Assembly: GCA_017550445.1 (NCBI GenBank) | Contig: JAFZOV010000112.1 | Location: 1-46,783 of the forward strand | Direction: 5' to 3' | Source of the DNA: Fibrobacter sp. | GTDB taxonomy: Bacteria > Fibrobacterota > Fibrobacteria > Fibrobacterales > Fibrobacteraceae | DNA: 46,783 nt | Part shown: positions 31,853-40,154 of the stretch, piece by piece | Numbering within the stretch: the first letter of the stretch is position 1 | Layout: the number at the start of each line of letters is the position of its first letter | The notes under the pieces: generated by a model | Database searches by the model: none | Told to the model about the DNA's origin: nothing | The model's input: the letters and a program-made list of their open reading frames with translations, nothing else | Translations under genes and position numbers: made by a program

Positions 31853-33367
31853 ATGTTTGGTTCAGCTCTCATTAAGAAGGCTACCCTCTATGCGGCTACT
31901 GCCGTGATGTTTTTCTCTCTTCCGGCTATTGCGGACAACTTAAATGTCAACGGCGCGAACCGCACCATGAATGTGTATGCGCCTAAGAATATCGAGAAAA
32001 ATCGCCCGCTCATCATCCAGATGCACGGCATGAACCAGGATGCGCCTTACCAGCAGAATGCCGCCAAGTGGGAGCCGATTGCCGATACCGCCCGCTTTGT
32101 GGTGGTGTTCCCGAACGGCGAGAACAAGGCCTGGGATATTTCCGGCGACAAGGACCTCAACTTTATCAAGGCCATCATCAACGAGATGTACAACAAGTAC
32201 GGCATCGACAAGAACCGCGTGTATGTTTCGGGCTTCTCGATGGGCGGCATGATGAGTTACCATGTGGCAAACAAGATGGGCGACCAGATTGCGGCCATCG
32301 CGCCTGTTTCGGGTGGCGGAAGCCCGAGTTCGCCCAAGCGCGCCATGCCCATTATGCACACGCATGGCACTACCGACGACGTGGTGAACTACAACAGCAC
32401 CGTGAATACCCTCAAGAGCTGGGTCAGCAACCAGAAATGCTCCTCGAACTCTCAGAAGATCAAACCTTACCCGACGACAAAATCGGGTTCCGCCGCGTCT
32501 CTCGAAATTTGGAGCGGCTGTAACGATGGCGTGGAAGTGCGCCTGTTGACCATCGAGGGCAAGGGCCACTGGTACTCCATGGACGAGGCCGTGAGCGTCA
32601 ATACGAGCGTGGAAATCTGGAACTTTGTGAAGAACTACTCCCTCGACGGCTCCAGCATTACGCCGCCCGCCCCCGCGATTGTGGTGCCCACCAACCGCGA
32701 CAGCATTTTTAACGGCGGTTTCGATTCCAGCGCGGTGGCCTGGGATTTGCAGCTGCATGGCGATGCGAGTGCGGTAGGCGAGGCGAAGGGCGGCAAGTAC
32801 CAGCTCGATATTTCGGCAATTGGCACGCAGAATTACCAGGTGCAGCTGATCCAGCACGACTTGCACCTGGAAAAGGACCAGTGGTACGAAATTAGCTTCG
32901 ATGCCAGCGCGGGTGCCTCCCGCACGCTCGAGGTGAACGTGGAACAGCATAACGACCCGTGGGCGAGCTACCTCACCGAAGTGCAGAACTTTGAACTGGG
33001 GACCACCAGCAAAAATTACAAGTTCCAGTTCCAGATGACTGCCGCGACCGATACCAACAGCCGCCTGAGTTTCAATGCGGGTGGTACGACTGGGACGCTC
33101 ACGCTCGACAACGTGGTACTCAAGAAAATTGATGCGCCTGCAAACCCGGGGCCGGGTACGGATGCCATTTCCCAGAAAATCGGGCAAATTGGCCCTGTTT
33201 CGGGCGAATTTGCGGTATTTAGCCTCTCGGGCAAGCGTTTAGGGACGGTTAGGGTCCACAACGCGACCGAGGCGGAAGCGCTTTTACATGCCGGGTACGC
33301 GAAGGGGGTGTACATGTTGCGCTCCCTGGACGGCAAAAAAGCCAATTTTGTGCAGATTTCTCGTTAA
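31853..33367 (+). CDS. CE1-type esterase (feruloyl/acetyl xylan esterase) with CBM4/9-like module
   Basis: 504 residues from ATG 31853, with AAGGAG seven bases upstream. Signal peptide to about residue 27. The alpha/beta hydrolase domain (about 28-265) is of the LpqC/CE1 type: RPLIIQMHGMNQD, FVVVFPNGENKAWDI, and the nucleophile elbow GFSMGGM with Ser129. HTHGTTDDVVNY carries the likely acid and GKGHWY the histidine. Residues ~283-430 (NGGFDSSAVAWDL ... TGTLTLDNVVLKKI) look like a CBM4/9 jelly roll. The C-terminal module (FAVFSLSGKRLGTVRV ... KGVYMLRSLDG) is sorting-domain-like. It lacks the dyad present before neighbouring hydrolase genes. Feruloyl versus acetyl ester specificity is undecided. 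Confidence 0.85.
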   Translation: MFGSALIKKATLYAATAVMFFSLPAIADNLNVNGANRTMNVYAPKNIEKNRPLIIQMHGMNQDAPYQQNAAKWEPIADTARFVVVFPNGENKAWDISGDKDLNFIKAIINEMYNKYGIDKNRVYVSGFSMGGMMSYHVANKMGDQIAAIAPVSGGGSPSSPKRAMPIMHTHGTTDDVVNYNSTVNTLKSWVSNQKCSSNSQKIKPYPTTKSGSAASLEIWSGCNDGVEVRLLTIEGKGHWYSMDEAVSVNTSVEIWNFVKNYSLDGSSITPPAPAIVVPTNRDSIFNGGFDSSAVAWDLQLHGDASAVGEAKGGKYQLDISAIGTQNYQVQLIQHDLHLEKDQWYEISFDASAGASRTLEVNVEQHNDPWASYLTEVQNFELGTTSKNYKFQFQMTAATDTNSRLSFNAGGTTGTLTLDNVVLKKIDAPANPGPGTDAISQKIGQIGPVSGEFAVFSLSGKRLGTVRVHNATEAEALLHAGYAKGVYMLRSLDGKKANFVQISR

Positions 33368-33375
33368 AAACACCA

Positions 33376-33417
33376 AAAAAGGCGCCATTGATAAATAGTC
33401 AATGGCGCTTTTCTTTT
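33376..33417. terminator. Terminator hairpin overlapping the next gene's operator
   Basis: A-run, GCGCCATTGA (33382-33391), seven-base loop, TCAATGGCGC (33399-33408), then TTTTCTTTT. Perfect 10-bp stem. The dyad of the GH27 promoter (33388-33402) is the inner part of this stem. Confidence 0.85.
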
Positions 33418-33450
33418 GGGTGGGATTTTTGCCCTTTGGGAGTATAGATT
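33388..33450 (+). promoter_or_regulatory. Operator dyad plus promoter of the GH27 gene
   Basis: TTGATAAATAGTCAA (33388-33402) fits the dyad with one change, and TAGATT (33445-33450) starts 43 bp later. TATAGA at 33443 is an alternative -10. Confidence 0.55.
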
Positions 33451-33479
33451 TTAGGTAACAACAGATTATGGAGATGAAG

Positions 33480-35378
33480 ATGTTTGGTTTAAAAAAGAGC
33501 TCGCTTGGCGGGGCTTGCGCCCTTGCCCTTTTGGGGTTTGCATCGCAGGCCTTCGCGCATCCCGACAGCTTGGTGCTTACGCCCCCGCTCGGGTGGAACA
33601 GCTGGAACGTGTTCCACGAGAACATCAACGAAAAGCAGATTCAGGAAATTGCCGATGCGATGGTCTCTTCTGGCTTGAAGGATGCCGGCTACATTTACCT
33701 GAACTTGGACGATAACTGGATGGATACCAAGCGCGATGCGCAGGGTAACCTCCAGAATAACCCGAAGACTTTCCCCAGCGGCATGAAGGCCATCGCCGAC
33801 TACGTGCATGCAAAGGGGCTCAAGTTCGGCCTTTACGGCGATCGCGGCAAACGCACCTGCCACCATTACAACAGCAAGTGGGACAGCCAGAGCGGTTCCA
33901 ACGGTCACGAAGAACAGGATGCCAAGAAGCTCGCGGAATGGGGCGTAGACTACTGGAAGTACGACAACTGCGATTCTGACCCGAATACGCAGGAAAAAGA
34001 TTATACCGCCATGTCCAAGGCGCTCCGCAATTCCGGGCGCGATATCGTGTTCAGCATTTGCATGTGGGAATACAAGGATTGGATGCCCAAGATTGCAAAC
34101 CTCTGGCGCACCACCTTCGATATCGGCCCCGAATGGATTTCTACTTCGTGGTACCGCGGCGTCTATGAAATTATCGATGCCAACAACAAGTACTGGCAGA
34201 TTGCAAAGCCCGGTCATTGGAACGACCCGGACATGCTCGAAGTGGGCAACAGAGGCCTCTCTTACGAAGAACAACGCTCTCAGATGACGATGTGGTCCAT
34301 CATGGCGGCTCCCATCATGATCAGTTCCGACGTGCGCAACATGAGCAACGAGACCAAGGAACTCTACCTGAACAAGGACATGATTGCCATCAACCAGGAC
34401 TCCCTGGGTGTTCAGGGCCACCGCATCTCTGACAAGAACGGCAAGCAGGTTTGGACCAAGCCCTTGCAGAACGGCGACCTTGCCGTGGCACTTTTGAACA
34501 ACAATTCTTCTACCCAGACTGTAGAATGCAACTTTGCGGACATTGGCGTAGAAGGCGAAGTGGAAGTTCGCGATGCCTGGAAAAAGAAGGACCTGGGCCC
34601 GGTTTCCCACGTTTCTATCGAGCTCCCGGCTCACGGCTCTGCACTGCTCCGCTTGGTTCTCAAGCCGGTTCCGCGTAAACCGTTCAAGGGCGAAGCACTC
34701 GCCATTCCGGGCAAGATCGAGATGGAAGATTTCGACGTGAACGGCGTGGGTCAGGGTAACACCACCTACAATGAAAACGATACCGAGAACCACGGCGACT
34801 CTGACTACCGCGAAGGTACGGGTGTGGACCTTTACAAGAAGGCTACGGGCATCATCGTGGGTTACAACCAGGCTGGCGAATGGCTCGAATACACCGTGAA
34901 GGTTGCCTCTACGGGTACCTACACCATGAATGCCGCGGTTGCATCTGCCAACAATACCTCTAGCTTCCAGCTCTCCGTGGATGGCAAGAACATCACCGAA
35001 GAAATTGCGGTGCCTGCCGCCACTACCGGCGAAGACAACTACGACGAATACAACGTGGTGAAGGCCGACGTGGAACTGACCGAGGGCGAGCATATTCTCC
35101 GCTTTACGGTTACCGGCGACTGGATGGATATCGACTATATCGACTTCTGCGAGAAGGACAAGTGCGAAGGCACCACGTCGCTCCGCCAGAAGGTGGACTT
35201 TGCGCGCAATTCTGCCGAACCGCTCAAGGTGTTCAGCATGACGGGCAAGTTCCTCGGAAGCGTGGTAATGACCGGCACGGCGCGTGAAATGTCCGAAGGC
35301 CTCAAGGCCGCAGGGTATGCGCAGGGCATGTACCTGGTGCGCAGCGCGAGCAAGTCGTTCCGCGTGCAGGTAAAATAA
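33480..35378 (+). CDS. GH27 alpha-galactosidase with CBM6
   Basis: 632 residues from ATG 33480, chosen because GGAG (33470-33473) is correctly spaced for it; in-frame ATGs at 33468 and 33474 lack a site. Signal peptide to about residue 23 (SQAFA). The (beta/alpha)8 GH27 domain is clear: LTPPLGWNSWNVF, YIYLNLDDNWMD, FGLYGDRGKRTC, the nucleophile block YWKYDNC with D162, and PGHWNDPDMLEVGN. The acid/base region reads FDIGPEW; I cannot place that residue with certainty. CBM6 lies at about 407-560 (IPGKIEMEDFDV, GEWLEYTVKV, DWMDIDYIDF), and the sorting-like tail at 575-632 (LKVFSMTGKFLGSV ... GMYLVRSASKS). It releases galactose from galactomannan or xylan side chains. Confidence 0.92.
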   Translation: MFGLKKSSLGGACALALLGFASQAFAHPDSLVLTPPLGWNSWNVFHENINEKQIQEIADAMVSSGLKDAGYIYLNLDDNWMDTKRDAQGNLQNNPKTFPSGMKAIADYVHAKGLKFGLYGDRGKRTCHHYNSKWDSQSGSNGHEEQDAKKLAEWGVDYWKYDNCDSDPNTQEKDYTAMSKALRNSGRDIVFSICMWEYKDWMPKIANLWRTTFDIGPEWISTSWYRGVYEIIDANNKYWQIAKPGHWNDPDMLEVGNRGLSYEEQRSQMTMWSIMAAPIMISSDVRNMSNETKELYLNKDMIAINQDSLGVQGHRISDKNGKQVWTKPLQNGDLAVALLNNNSSTQTVECNFADIGVEGEVEVRDAWKKKDLGPVSHVSIELPAHGSALLRLVLKPVPRKPFKGEALAIPGKIEMEDFDVNGVGQGNTTYNENDTENHGDSDYREGTGVDLYKKATGIIVGYNQAGEWLEYTVKVASTGTYTMNAAVASANNTSSFQLSVDGKNITEEIAVPAATTGEDNYDEYNVVKADVELTEGEHILRFTVTGDWMDIDYIDFCEKDKCEGTTSLRQKVDFARNSAEPLKVFSMTGKFLGSVVMTGTAREMSEGLKAAGYAQGMYLVRSASKSFRVQVK

Positions 35379-35400
35379 ACTTTTCTCCTCCTAATCGACG

Positions 35401-35428
35401 CCCCGCTAGCAATAGCGGGGTGTTTTTT
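35401..35428 (+). terminator. Rho-independent terminator after the GH27 gene
   Basis: CCCCGCTA (35401-35408), GCAA loop, TAGCGGGG (35413-35420), TG and six T. Confidence 0.9.
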
Positions 35429-35442
35429 ATTGTCTGAACCTT

Positions 35443-35506
35443 TTGCAAACTTGACAAAGGGAACTTGTTATAGGGGGTGTTTTTGGGGGCTTGCAGAAGG
35501 TAATTT
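35443..35506 (+). promoter_or_regulatory. Degenerate operator dyad plus promoter of the GH127 gene
   Basis: TTGCAAACTTGACAA (35443-35457) has the same N3 layout but only a partial match to the dyad. It is accepted mainly because TAATTT (35501-35506) starts 44 bp after it, as at the other loci. A TTGACA half-site alone also lies at 35451. Confidence 0.4.
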
Positions 35507-35546
35507 TTAATAAGGTGTAAAACAGATGGATAGGGAAGGACAAAAG

Positions 35547-38240
35547 ATGTTTGGAAAAGTCTTCACACATGGCGCTTGCGCCGCACTTGTCGCCCTCGGC
35601 GTGTCGTTTACGCAGGGGTTCTCGCAAGACGTTCTCTACCAGGACATGTTCGCGCTGGGCGACGTGCAACTGCTCGATGGCCCGCTCAAGGACAGGCAGG
35701 ACCTGAACGTAGAAACGCTTCTCTCTTATGATACGGACAAACTAATTGCCCCGTTTTACGAGGAAGCGGGCATGCGCCCCAAGGCGACCAAGTTTTCGAA
35801 CTGGGCGGGCCTTGACGGACACGTACTGGGCCATTACCTGAGTGCGCTCGCCATGCATTACGCTGCCAGCGGGGACGAAGAGATTAAACAGCGCTTGGAA
35901 TACGTGCTGAGCGAACTCAAGACTATCCAGGACCAGAATTCCAAGGATGCAAATTTCAAGGGCTACATTAGCGGCGTGCCTAACGGCAAGCAGATGTGGC
36001 TCAAGTTCAAGAGCGGCAATGCGGGTGCGCAGAACGGCTATTGGGTGCCGTGGTACAACATCCACAAGCTTTACGCGGGCCTGCGCGATGCGTACATCTA
36101 TGCGGGTTACGACCAGGCAAAGGAAATGTTCCTCGCGTTGTGCGATTGGGGCCTTACCATTACGGGCGGGCTCAACGATTCGGGAATGGAATCGATGCTC
36201 GGCACGGAACACGGCGGCATGGCCGAAGTGTATGCCGATGCCTACGCGATGACGAAAAACGAGAAGTACCTGAAAGAGGCCAAGCGCTGGTCGCACAAGT
36301 GGCTCTTGAATGCCATGGCGGCGAGTAACGATAACCTTACGAACGTGCACGCGAATACGCAGGTCCCGAAGGTGGTGGGCTTTGCGCGCATTGCAGAACT
36401 CACCGGCGACCAGACCTACGTGAAGGGCTCTGAATTTTTCTGGAGCACTGTCGTGAACAAGCGTAGCATCGCGATTGGCGGCAACAGCATTTCGGAGCAT
36501 TTCCCGGCCCTCAACAATCACGGAAAATACGTGGAGGAGCGCGAGGGCCCGGAATCGTGCAATACCTACAACATGCTCAAGCTTACCGAGCGCCTGTTCA
36601 ACATGGATCACGACGCTAAGCAGGCGGATTTCTACGAGCGCGCCCTCTTTAACCACATTCTCTCTACAATCCACCCGAAACACGGCGGCTATGTGTACTT
36701 TACCCCCGCGAGGCCGCGCCATTACCGCGTTTACTCGAAGGTCAATGCCGCCATGTGGTGCTGCGTGGGCTCGGGCATGGAAAACCCCGCGAAGTACTCG
36801 CAGTTTATTTACACGAAGGACGGGAGCGACTTGTACGTGAACCTGTTTGCGGCATCTAGCCTGAACTGGAAAGACAAGGGCGTGAAAATCAAACAGGAAA
36901 CGGCTTTCCCGAAGGGCGAAAGCGCGAAGTTCACGGTGACCGGCTCCGGCTCCTTTGATTTCAAGGTGCGTCACCCGTACTGGGTGAAGGAAAACGAGTT
37001 CAAGGTGATTGTGAACGGCGATACCGTCGTGAAAAAGTCGGAGCCGTCCAGCTATGTTTCTGCGGGTACGTCCTGGAAGTCCGGCGATGTGGTCGAGGTA
37101 CTGTTCCCGATGTACACGCACGTGGAAGACTTGCCCGGCGTGCAGGATTATGTCGCGTTGCTGCACGGCCCGATTGTGCTGAGCGCAAAGACAGGAACGG
37201 ATAACCTGAATGGCCTTGTGGCCGATGACGGCCGCTGGAGCCACATTGCATCGGGTGCCCTGCAGGCGCTCGACCAGGCTCCCATGCTGGCAAGCAAGAA
37301 GGAAGATATTCCCTCGAAAGTCACTCCGGTGAAGGGCGAACCCCTCCATTTCAAGGCTCCCTACCTGTTTGCGAACCAGAGGGATGCAAACCTTTTGCTG
37401 GAGCCGTTCTACGAAGTGCACGATGCGCGCTACATGATGTACTGGATGGTGCTTACGGACCCGAGCATTCTGGAGCGTTTGCAAAAAGAGCAGGAGGAGG
37501 CGCTCGCCCTCGACGAGAAGACGGTCGACAAGGTTTCTCCGGGTGAGCAACAGCCCGAGGCGGACCACAAGATGCAGGAACGCAATTCCACGTCGGGCAC
37601 GCACCAGGGCGAATTCTACCGCGATGCGGGCAAGTGCAGCGATGGCGATGGTGGCCTTATCAGCTACGAGTTCGAGACGAACAGCGAGGATTCCCTGAGC
37701 CTCATGGTGCGCTACTGGGGCAACGAGGGCTGCACCCGCGTATTCGATATCAACATCGACGACGAAAAACTCGTGACCGAGACGATTTCGAACCGCTGGA
37801 AAAAGGACGAATTTGTGAATGTGACGTACCCGATTCCCGACAACATGGTGAAGGGCAAGAAGATTGTGCGCATCTCGTTTACGGCAAATTCCGGCATGGT
37901 CGGCGGCATCTACAGCGTGCGACTGCTCCGCAACAAGCCGAAGCCCGAAGTGAAAGATTCCGTGCCGACCCGCGTTGTGGCGAAGGTGCCCGCACGGCTT
38001 GACCTGAAGGCGCGTATTGCCGGAGATGAGTTGCAGATTCAGGCAGGCACGGCGTTCTCGCAGGGTTTTGCCGCAAGGATATATGCGATGGATGGCCGCC
38101 TTATGAAAACAGAAGTTCTCCCGGCGGGGCAGAGTTCCTTCAGCATCGGCATCGGTGACATGAAGAGCGGCATGTATATCCTGAAAATCCAGCGCGACGG
38201 CTACAGCTACGCCACCACGCTATTCCGCAAGGATCGGTGA
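35547..38240 (+). CDS. GH127/GH146-type beta-L-arabinofuranosidase
   Basis: 897 residues from ATG 35547; GGAAGGA lies 7-13 bases upstream. Signal peptide to about residue 27. The (alpha/alpha)6 domain of the DUF1680 family is recognisable by LLSYDTDKLIAPFYEEAG, LDGHVLGHYLSALAMHYA, EHGGMAEVYADAYA, then ESCNTYNMLKLTERLF and MWCCVGSGMENPAKY. E336, C338, C405 and C406 correspond to the zinc-binding set of B. longum HypBA1, where the second-block Cys is the nucleophile. A C-terminal beta-sandwich (about 675-800; GEFYRDAGKCSDGDGG, SLMVRYWGNEG) follows, and a sorting-like tail (ARIYAMDGRLMKTEVL ... SGMYILKIQRDG). No CBM6. It likely removes arabinofuranose from plant arabinans or arabinoxylan; GH127 versus GH146 cannot be settled here. 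Confidence 0.9.
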   Translation: MFGKVFTHGACAALVALGVSFTQGFSQDVLYQDMFALGDVQLLDGPLKDRQDLNVETLLSYDTDKLIAPFYEEAGMRPKATKFSNWAGLDGHVLGHYLSALAMHYAASGDEEIKQRLEYVLSELKTIQDQNSKDANFKGYISGVPNGKQMWLKFKSGNAGAQNGYWVPWYNIHKLYAGLRDAYIYAGYDQAKEMFLALCDWGLTITGGLNDSGMESMLGTEHGGMAEVYADAYAMTKNEKYLKEAKRWSHKWLLNAMAASNDNLTNVHANTQVPKVVGFARIAELTGDQTYVKGSEFFWSTVVNKRSIAIGGNSISEHFPALNNHGKYVEEREGPESCNTYNMLKLTERLFNMDHDAKQADFYERALFNHILSTIHPKHGGYVYFTPARPRHYRVYSKVNAAMWCCVGSGMENPAKYSQFIYTKDGSDLYVNLFAASSLNWKDKGVKIKQETAFPKGESAKFTVTGSGSFDFKVRHPYWVKENEFKVIVNGDTVVKKSEPSSYVSAGTSWKSGDVVEVLFPMYTHVEDLPGVQDYVALLHGPIVLSAKTGTDNLNGLVADDGRWSHIASGALQALDQAPMLASKKEDIPSKVTPVKGEPLHFKAPYLFANQRDANLLLEPFYEVHDARYMMYWMVLTDPSILERLQKEQEEALALDEKTVDKVSPGEQQPEADHKMQERNSTSGTHQGEFYRDAGKCSDGDGGLISYEFETNSEDSLSLMVRYWGNEGCTRVFDINIDDEKLVTETISNRWKKDEFVNVTYPIPDNMVKGKKIVRISFTANSGMVGGIYSVRLLRNKPKPEVKDSVPTRVVAKVPARLDLKARIAGDELQIQAGTAFSQGFAARIYAMDGRLMKTEVLPAGQSSFSIGIGDMKSGMYILKIQRDGYSYATTLFRKDR

Positions 38241-38258
38241 CCCGCGCATCCTGCGCTA

Positions 38259-38320
38259 TTGATAAGTTGTCAACGAGAACTCCCTAAAAGGGGGTTCTTT
38301 TTTACCCCCGAATACATATT
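38259..38320 (+). promoter_or_regulatory. Operator dyad plus promoter of the GH5 gene
   Basis: TTGATAAGTTGTCAA (38259-38273) fits TTGAYA-N3-TGTCAA fully. CATATT (38315-38320) starts 42 bp after it. The upstream gene's terminator hairpin fills the -35 region. Confidence 0.65.
38277..38303 (+). terminator. Terminator after the GH127 gene, inside the GH5 promoter
   Basis: GAACTCCC (38277-38284), TAAAA loop, GGGGGTTC (38290-38297) and six T. The same hairpin sequence recurs at 40056-40083. Confidence 0.85.
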
Positions 38321-38352
38321 TTTTTATTGGTGTTAATAATGAGGATGTTTGT

Positions 38353-40017
38353 ATGAAGACAAAGATCATTTTGGCTTCTGCGCTCGCGCTTTGCGTCAAT
38401 TCGTTTGCGGTCACGAGCCAGTTCCGCGGTGTAAACTGGGCCGACAAACGTGACAACTTCGTCTCTGACGTGCTGGTGCTTTCGGGCCTCTCGCTTTCTG
38501 ACAATTACCAGTCCGCATCGGTGGTGGCCGAACGCGTTATAGGGCAGTTCCAGGAACTGCTGGGCACCAACAGCGTGCGCATGCCGGTAAACGAGCCTAC
38601 GATCTTGAACGCGTTCGACATGTATTCGGGCGCCCTCGACGTGGCGCTGGAACACGGCCGCCTGGTGATGGGCTACTGGGGCCCCTCGCAGCCCTCCGGC
38701 CCCAAGAACATGAACGACTGGTGGAAAATGTGGGGCAAGCTCGTCGAAAAATACGGCGACCACCCGAACGCTTATTTCGAGATTTTCAACGAACCGCACA
38801 TGTACAACAAGGACCAGCTGCGCAACCTGTATGCGGAGTGGCTCGAAAAGTTCCCGAACGTACCGCGCGACCACATTTTGCTCGATGGCTCCGGCATGGC
38901 GCAGAACGTGCCCGATATTGCCGATGACCCGCGTTTTGAGGGCTGCCTTTTCGCGGTTCACGAATACACCTTCTGGAACATGAGCATCACTACCGAACAG
39001 GGTTGGAAAAACAGTTTCAAGGGCAAGGTGGGCAAGTATGCTGACCGCACCGTGTGTACGGAATGGGGCGGCGCCATGGCACCCGGCGAAAAGGCGGGCG
39101 TGTACTACACCACCATGGACTACAACAGCACTCCGACCAACTATTTTATGGCCTACATCCGCGGCATGAGCGACCAGTTGCGCGAATGGGAAATGGGCAG
39201 TTTTTACTGGCCGGGCCTGCGCGATGGCGACTGGTACAGCATGACCAAGCGCAGCGGGGAAGGCGCGAACATCAAGCTTGAGGTGGTGAACCAGTCGGGT
39301 CTGGACCGCATGCACATGGCCTGGGCCGATACTGTGGAAACGGACCCGCCCGTTCAGGAACCGTTCGGAAAACTGGGTGACGACGGCGTGGCTGTCGCAG
39401 GTACGCCGGTCGCAATCCCGGGGAAAATCGAAGCCGAAAATTACGACCTCGGCGGAAGCCGTGTAGCGTTCTACGACAAGTCTACCGACAACGAGGGCGG
39501 TTTTTACCGCAAGGATGCCGTAGATATCGTGGTGCTGGATTCCAGCGACCTCTCGAAGGGCTATGCCATCGGGTACACGAATGACGGCGAATGGCTCGAA
39601 TATACCGTGAACGTGGAAAAAACGGCCGAGTATGCGGTCGAGGCGCAAATGGCTACCGCTTCCGAGAAGGTGGGCGTGATTCTGTTTGTGGATAACAAGG
39701 CCGTGACCGACACGATTATTGCAAAGCAGGGCGAAGACTGGAGTTCGTACCAGGCAGTTTCTGCAAAGACTTCGCAAATTGAAGCAGGCGAGCATGTCAT
39801 TAAAATGCAGATTGTCGGCAACTACGTGAACGTGGACTGGATCCGGTTCTGCGAGGGCGAAAAATGCGAAGAGACGACTGGCCTGCGCATGGCTACACCC
39901 GCGACAACGTTCCAGAACGAAAGGGCCGCGCGCCTCCGCTTCAAAGGCAATCAGCTGTTCATCGAGAAGGCCGGCAAGCGCTATGACCTGCGGGGGCATC
40001 GCATACCCGCGAAATAG
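38353..40017 (+). CDS. GH5 family glycoside hydrolase with CBM6
   Basis: 554 residues. Signal peptide to about residue 19 (NSFA). The (beta/alpha)8 GH5 domain (about 20-320) shows FRGVNWADKRDNF, SVRMPVNEP, the acid/base block AYFEIFNEPH with E147, AVHEYTFWN, and the nucleophile block VCTEWGG with E237. The substrate may be glucan, mannan or xylan; the subfamily is not assignable by eye. CBM6 lies at about 352-500 (AIPGKIEAENYDLGG, GEWLEYTVNV, YVNVDWIRF). The C-terminus is unusual for this cluster: after CBM6 only about 45 residues remain, ending KRYDLRGHRIPAK, without the long VFS..G..LG..GYA.G.YLVR module, so the sorting signal is shorter or different. Own promoter with dyad. Confidence 0.9.
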   Translation: MKTKIILASALALCVNSFAVTSQFRGVNWADKRDNFVSDVLVLSGLSLSDNYQSASVVAERVIGQFQELLGTNSVRMPVNEPTILNAFDMYSGALDVALEHGRLVMGYWGPSQPSGPKNMNDWWKMWGKLVEKYGDHPNAYFEIFNEPHMYNKDQLRNLYAEWLEKFPNVPRDHILLDGSGMAQNVPDIADDPRFEGCLFAVHEYTFWNMSITTEQGWKNSFKGKVGKYADRTVCTEWGGAMAPGEKAGVYYTTMDYNSTPTNYFMAYIRGMSDQLREWEMGSFYWPGLRDGDWYSMTKRSGEGANIKLEVVNQSGLDRMHMAWADTVETDPPVQEPFGKLGDDGVAVAGTPVAIPGKIEAENYDLGGSRVAFYDKSTDNEGGFYRKDAVDIVVLDSSDLSKGYAIGYTNDGEWLEYTVNVEKTAEYAVEAQMATASEKVGVILFVDNKAVTDTIIAKQGEDWSSYQAVSAKTSQIEAGEHVIKMQIVGNYVNVDWIRFCEGEKCEETTGLRMATPATTFQNERAARLRFKGNQLFIEKAGKRYDLRGHRIPAK

Positions 40018-40037
40018 CCTAAAATAGCCCATCCCTG

Positions 40038-40101
40038 TTGACATCTTATCCATAGGAACTCCCTAAAAGGGGGTTCTTTTTTTGTGCAGGTAAGGTATTT
40101 T
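40038..40101 (+). promoter_or_regulatory. Operator half-dyad plus promoter of the beta-helix gene
   Basis: TTGACATCTTATCCA (40038-40052) keeps the left half perfectly and the right half at three of six positions. TATTTT (40096-40101) starts 44 bp after it. The same terminator hairpin as upstream of GH5 lies between them. Confidence 0.5.
40056..40083 (+). terminator. Terminator after the GH5 gene, inside the next promoter
   Basis: GAACTCCC (40056-40063), TAAAA loop, GGGGGTTC (40069-40076) and seven T; same hairpin as 38277-38303. Confidence 0.85.
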
Positions 40102-40154
40102 TGAGAGTGGGAAAACTCCCATTTTGGTGTAAAAATAACGGGAATGAGGAATAT

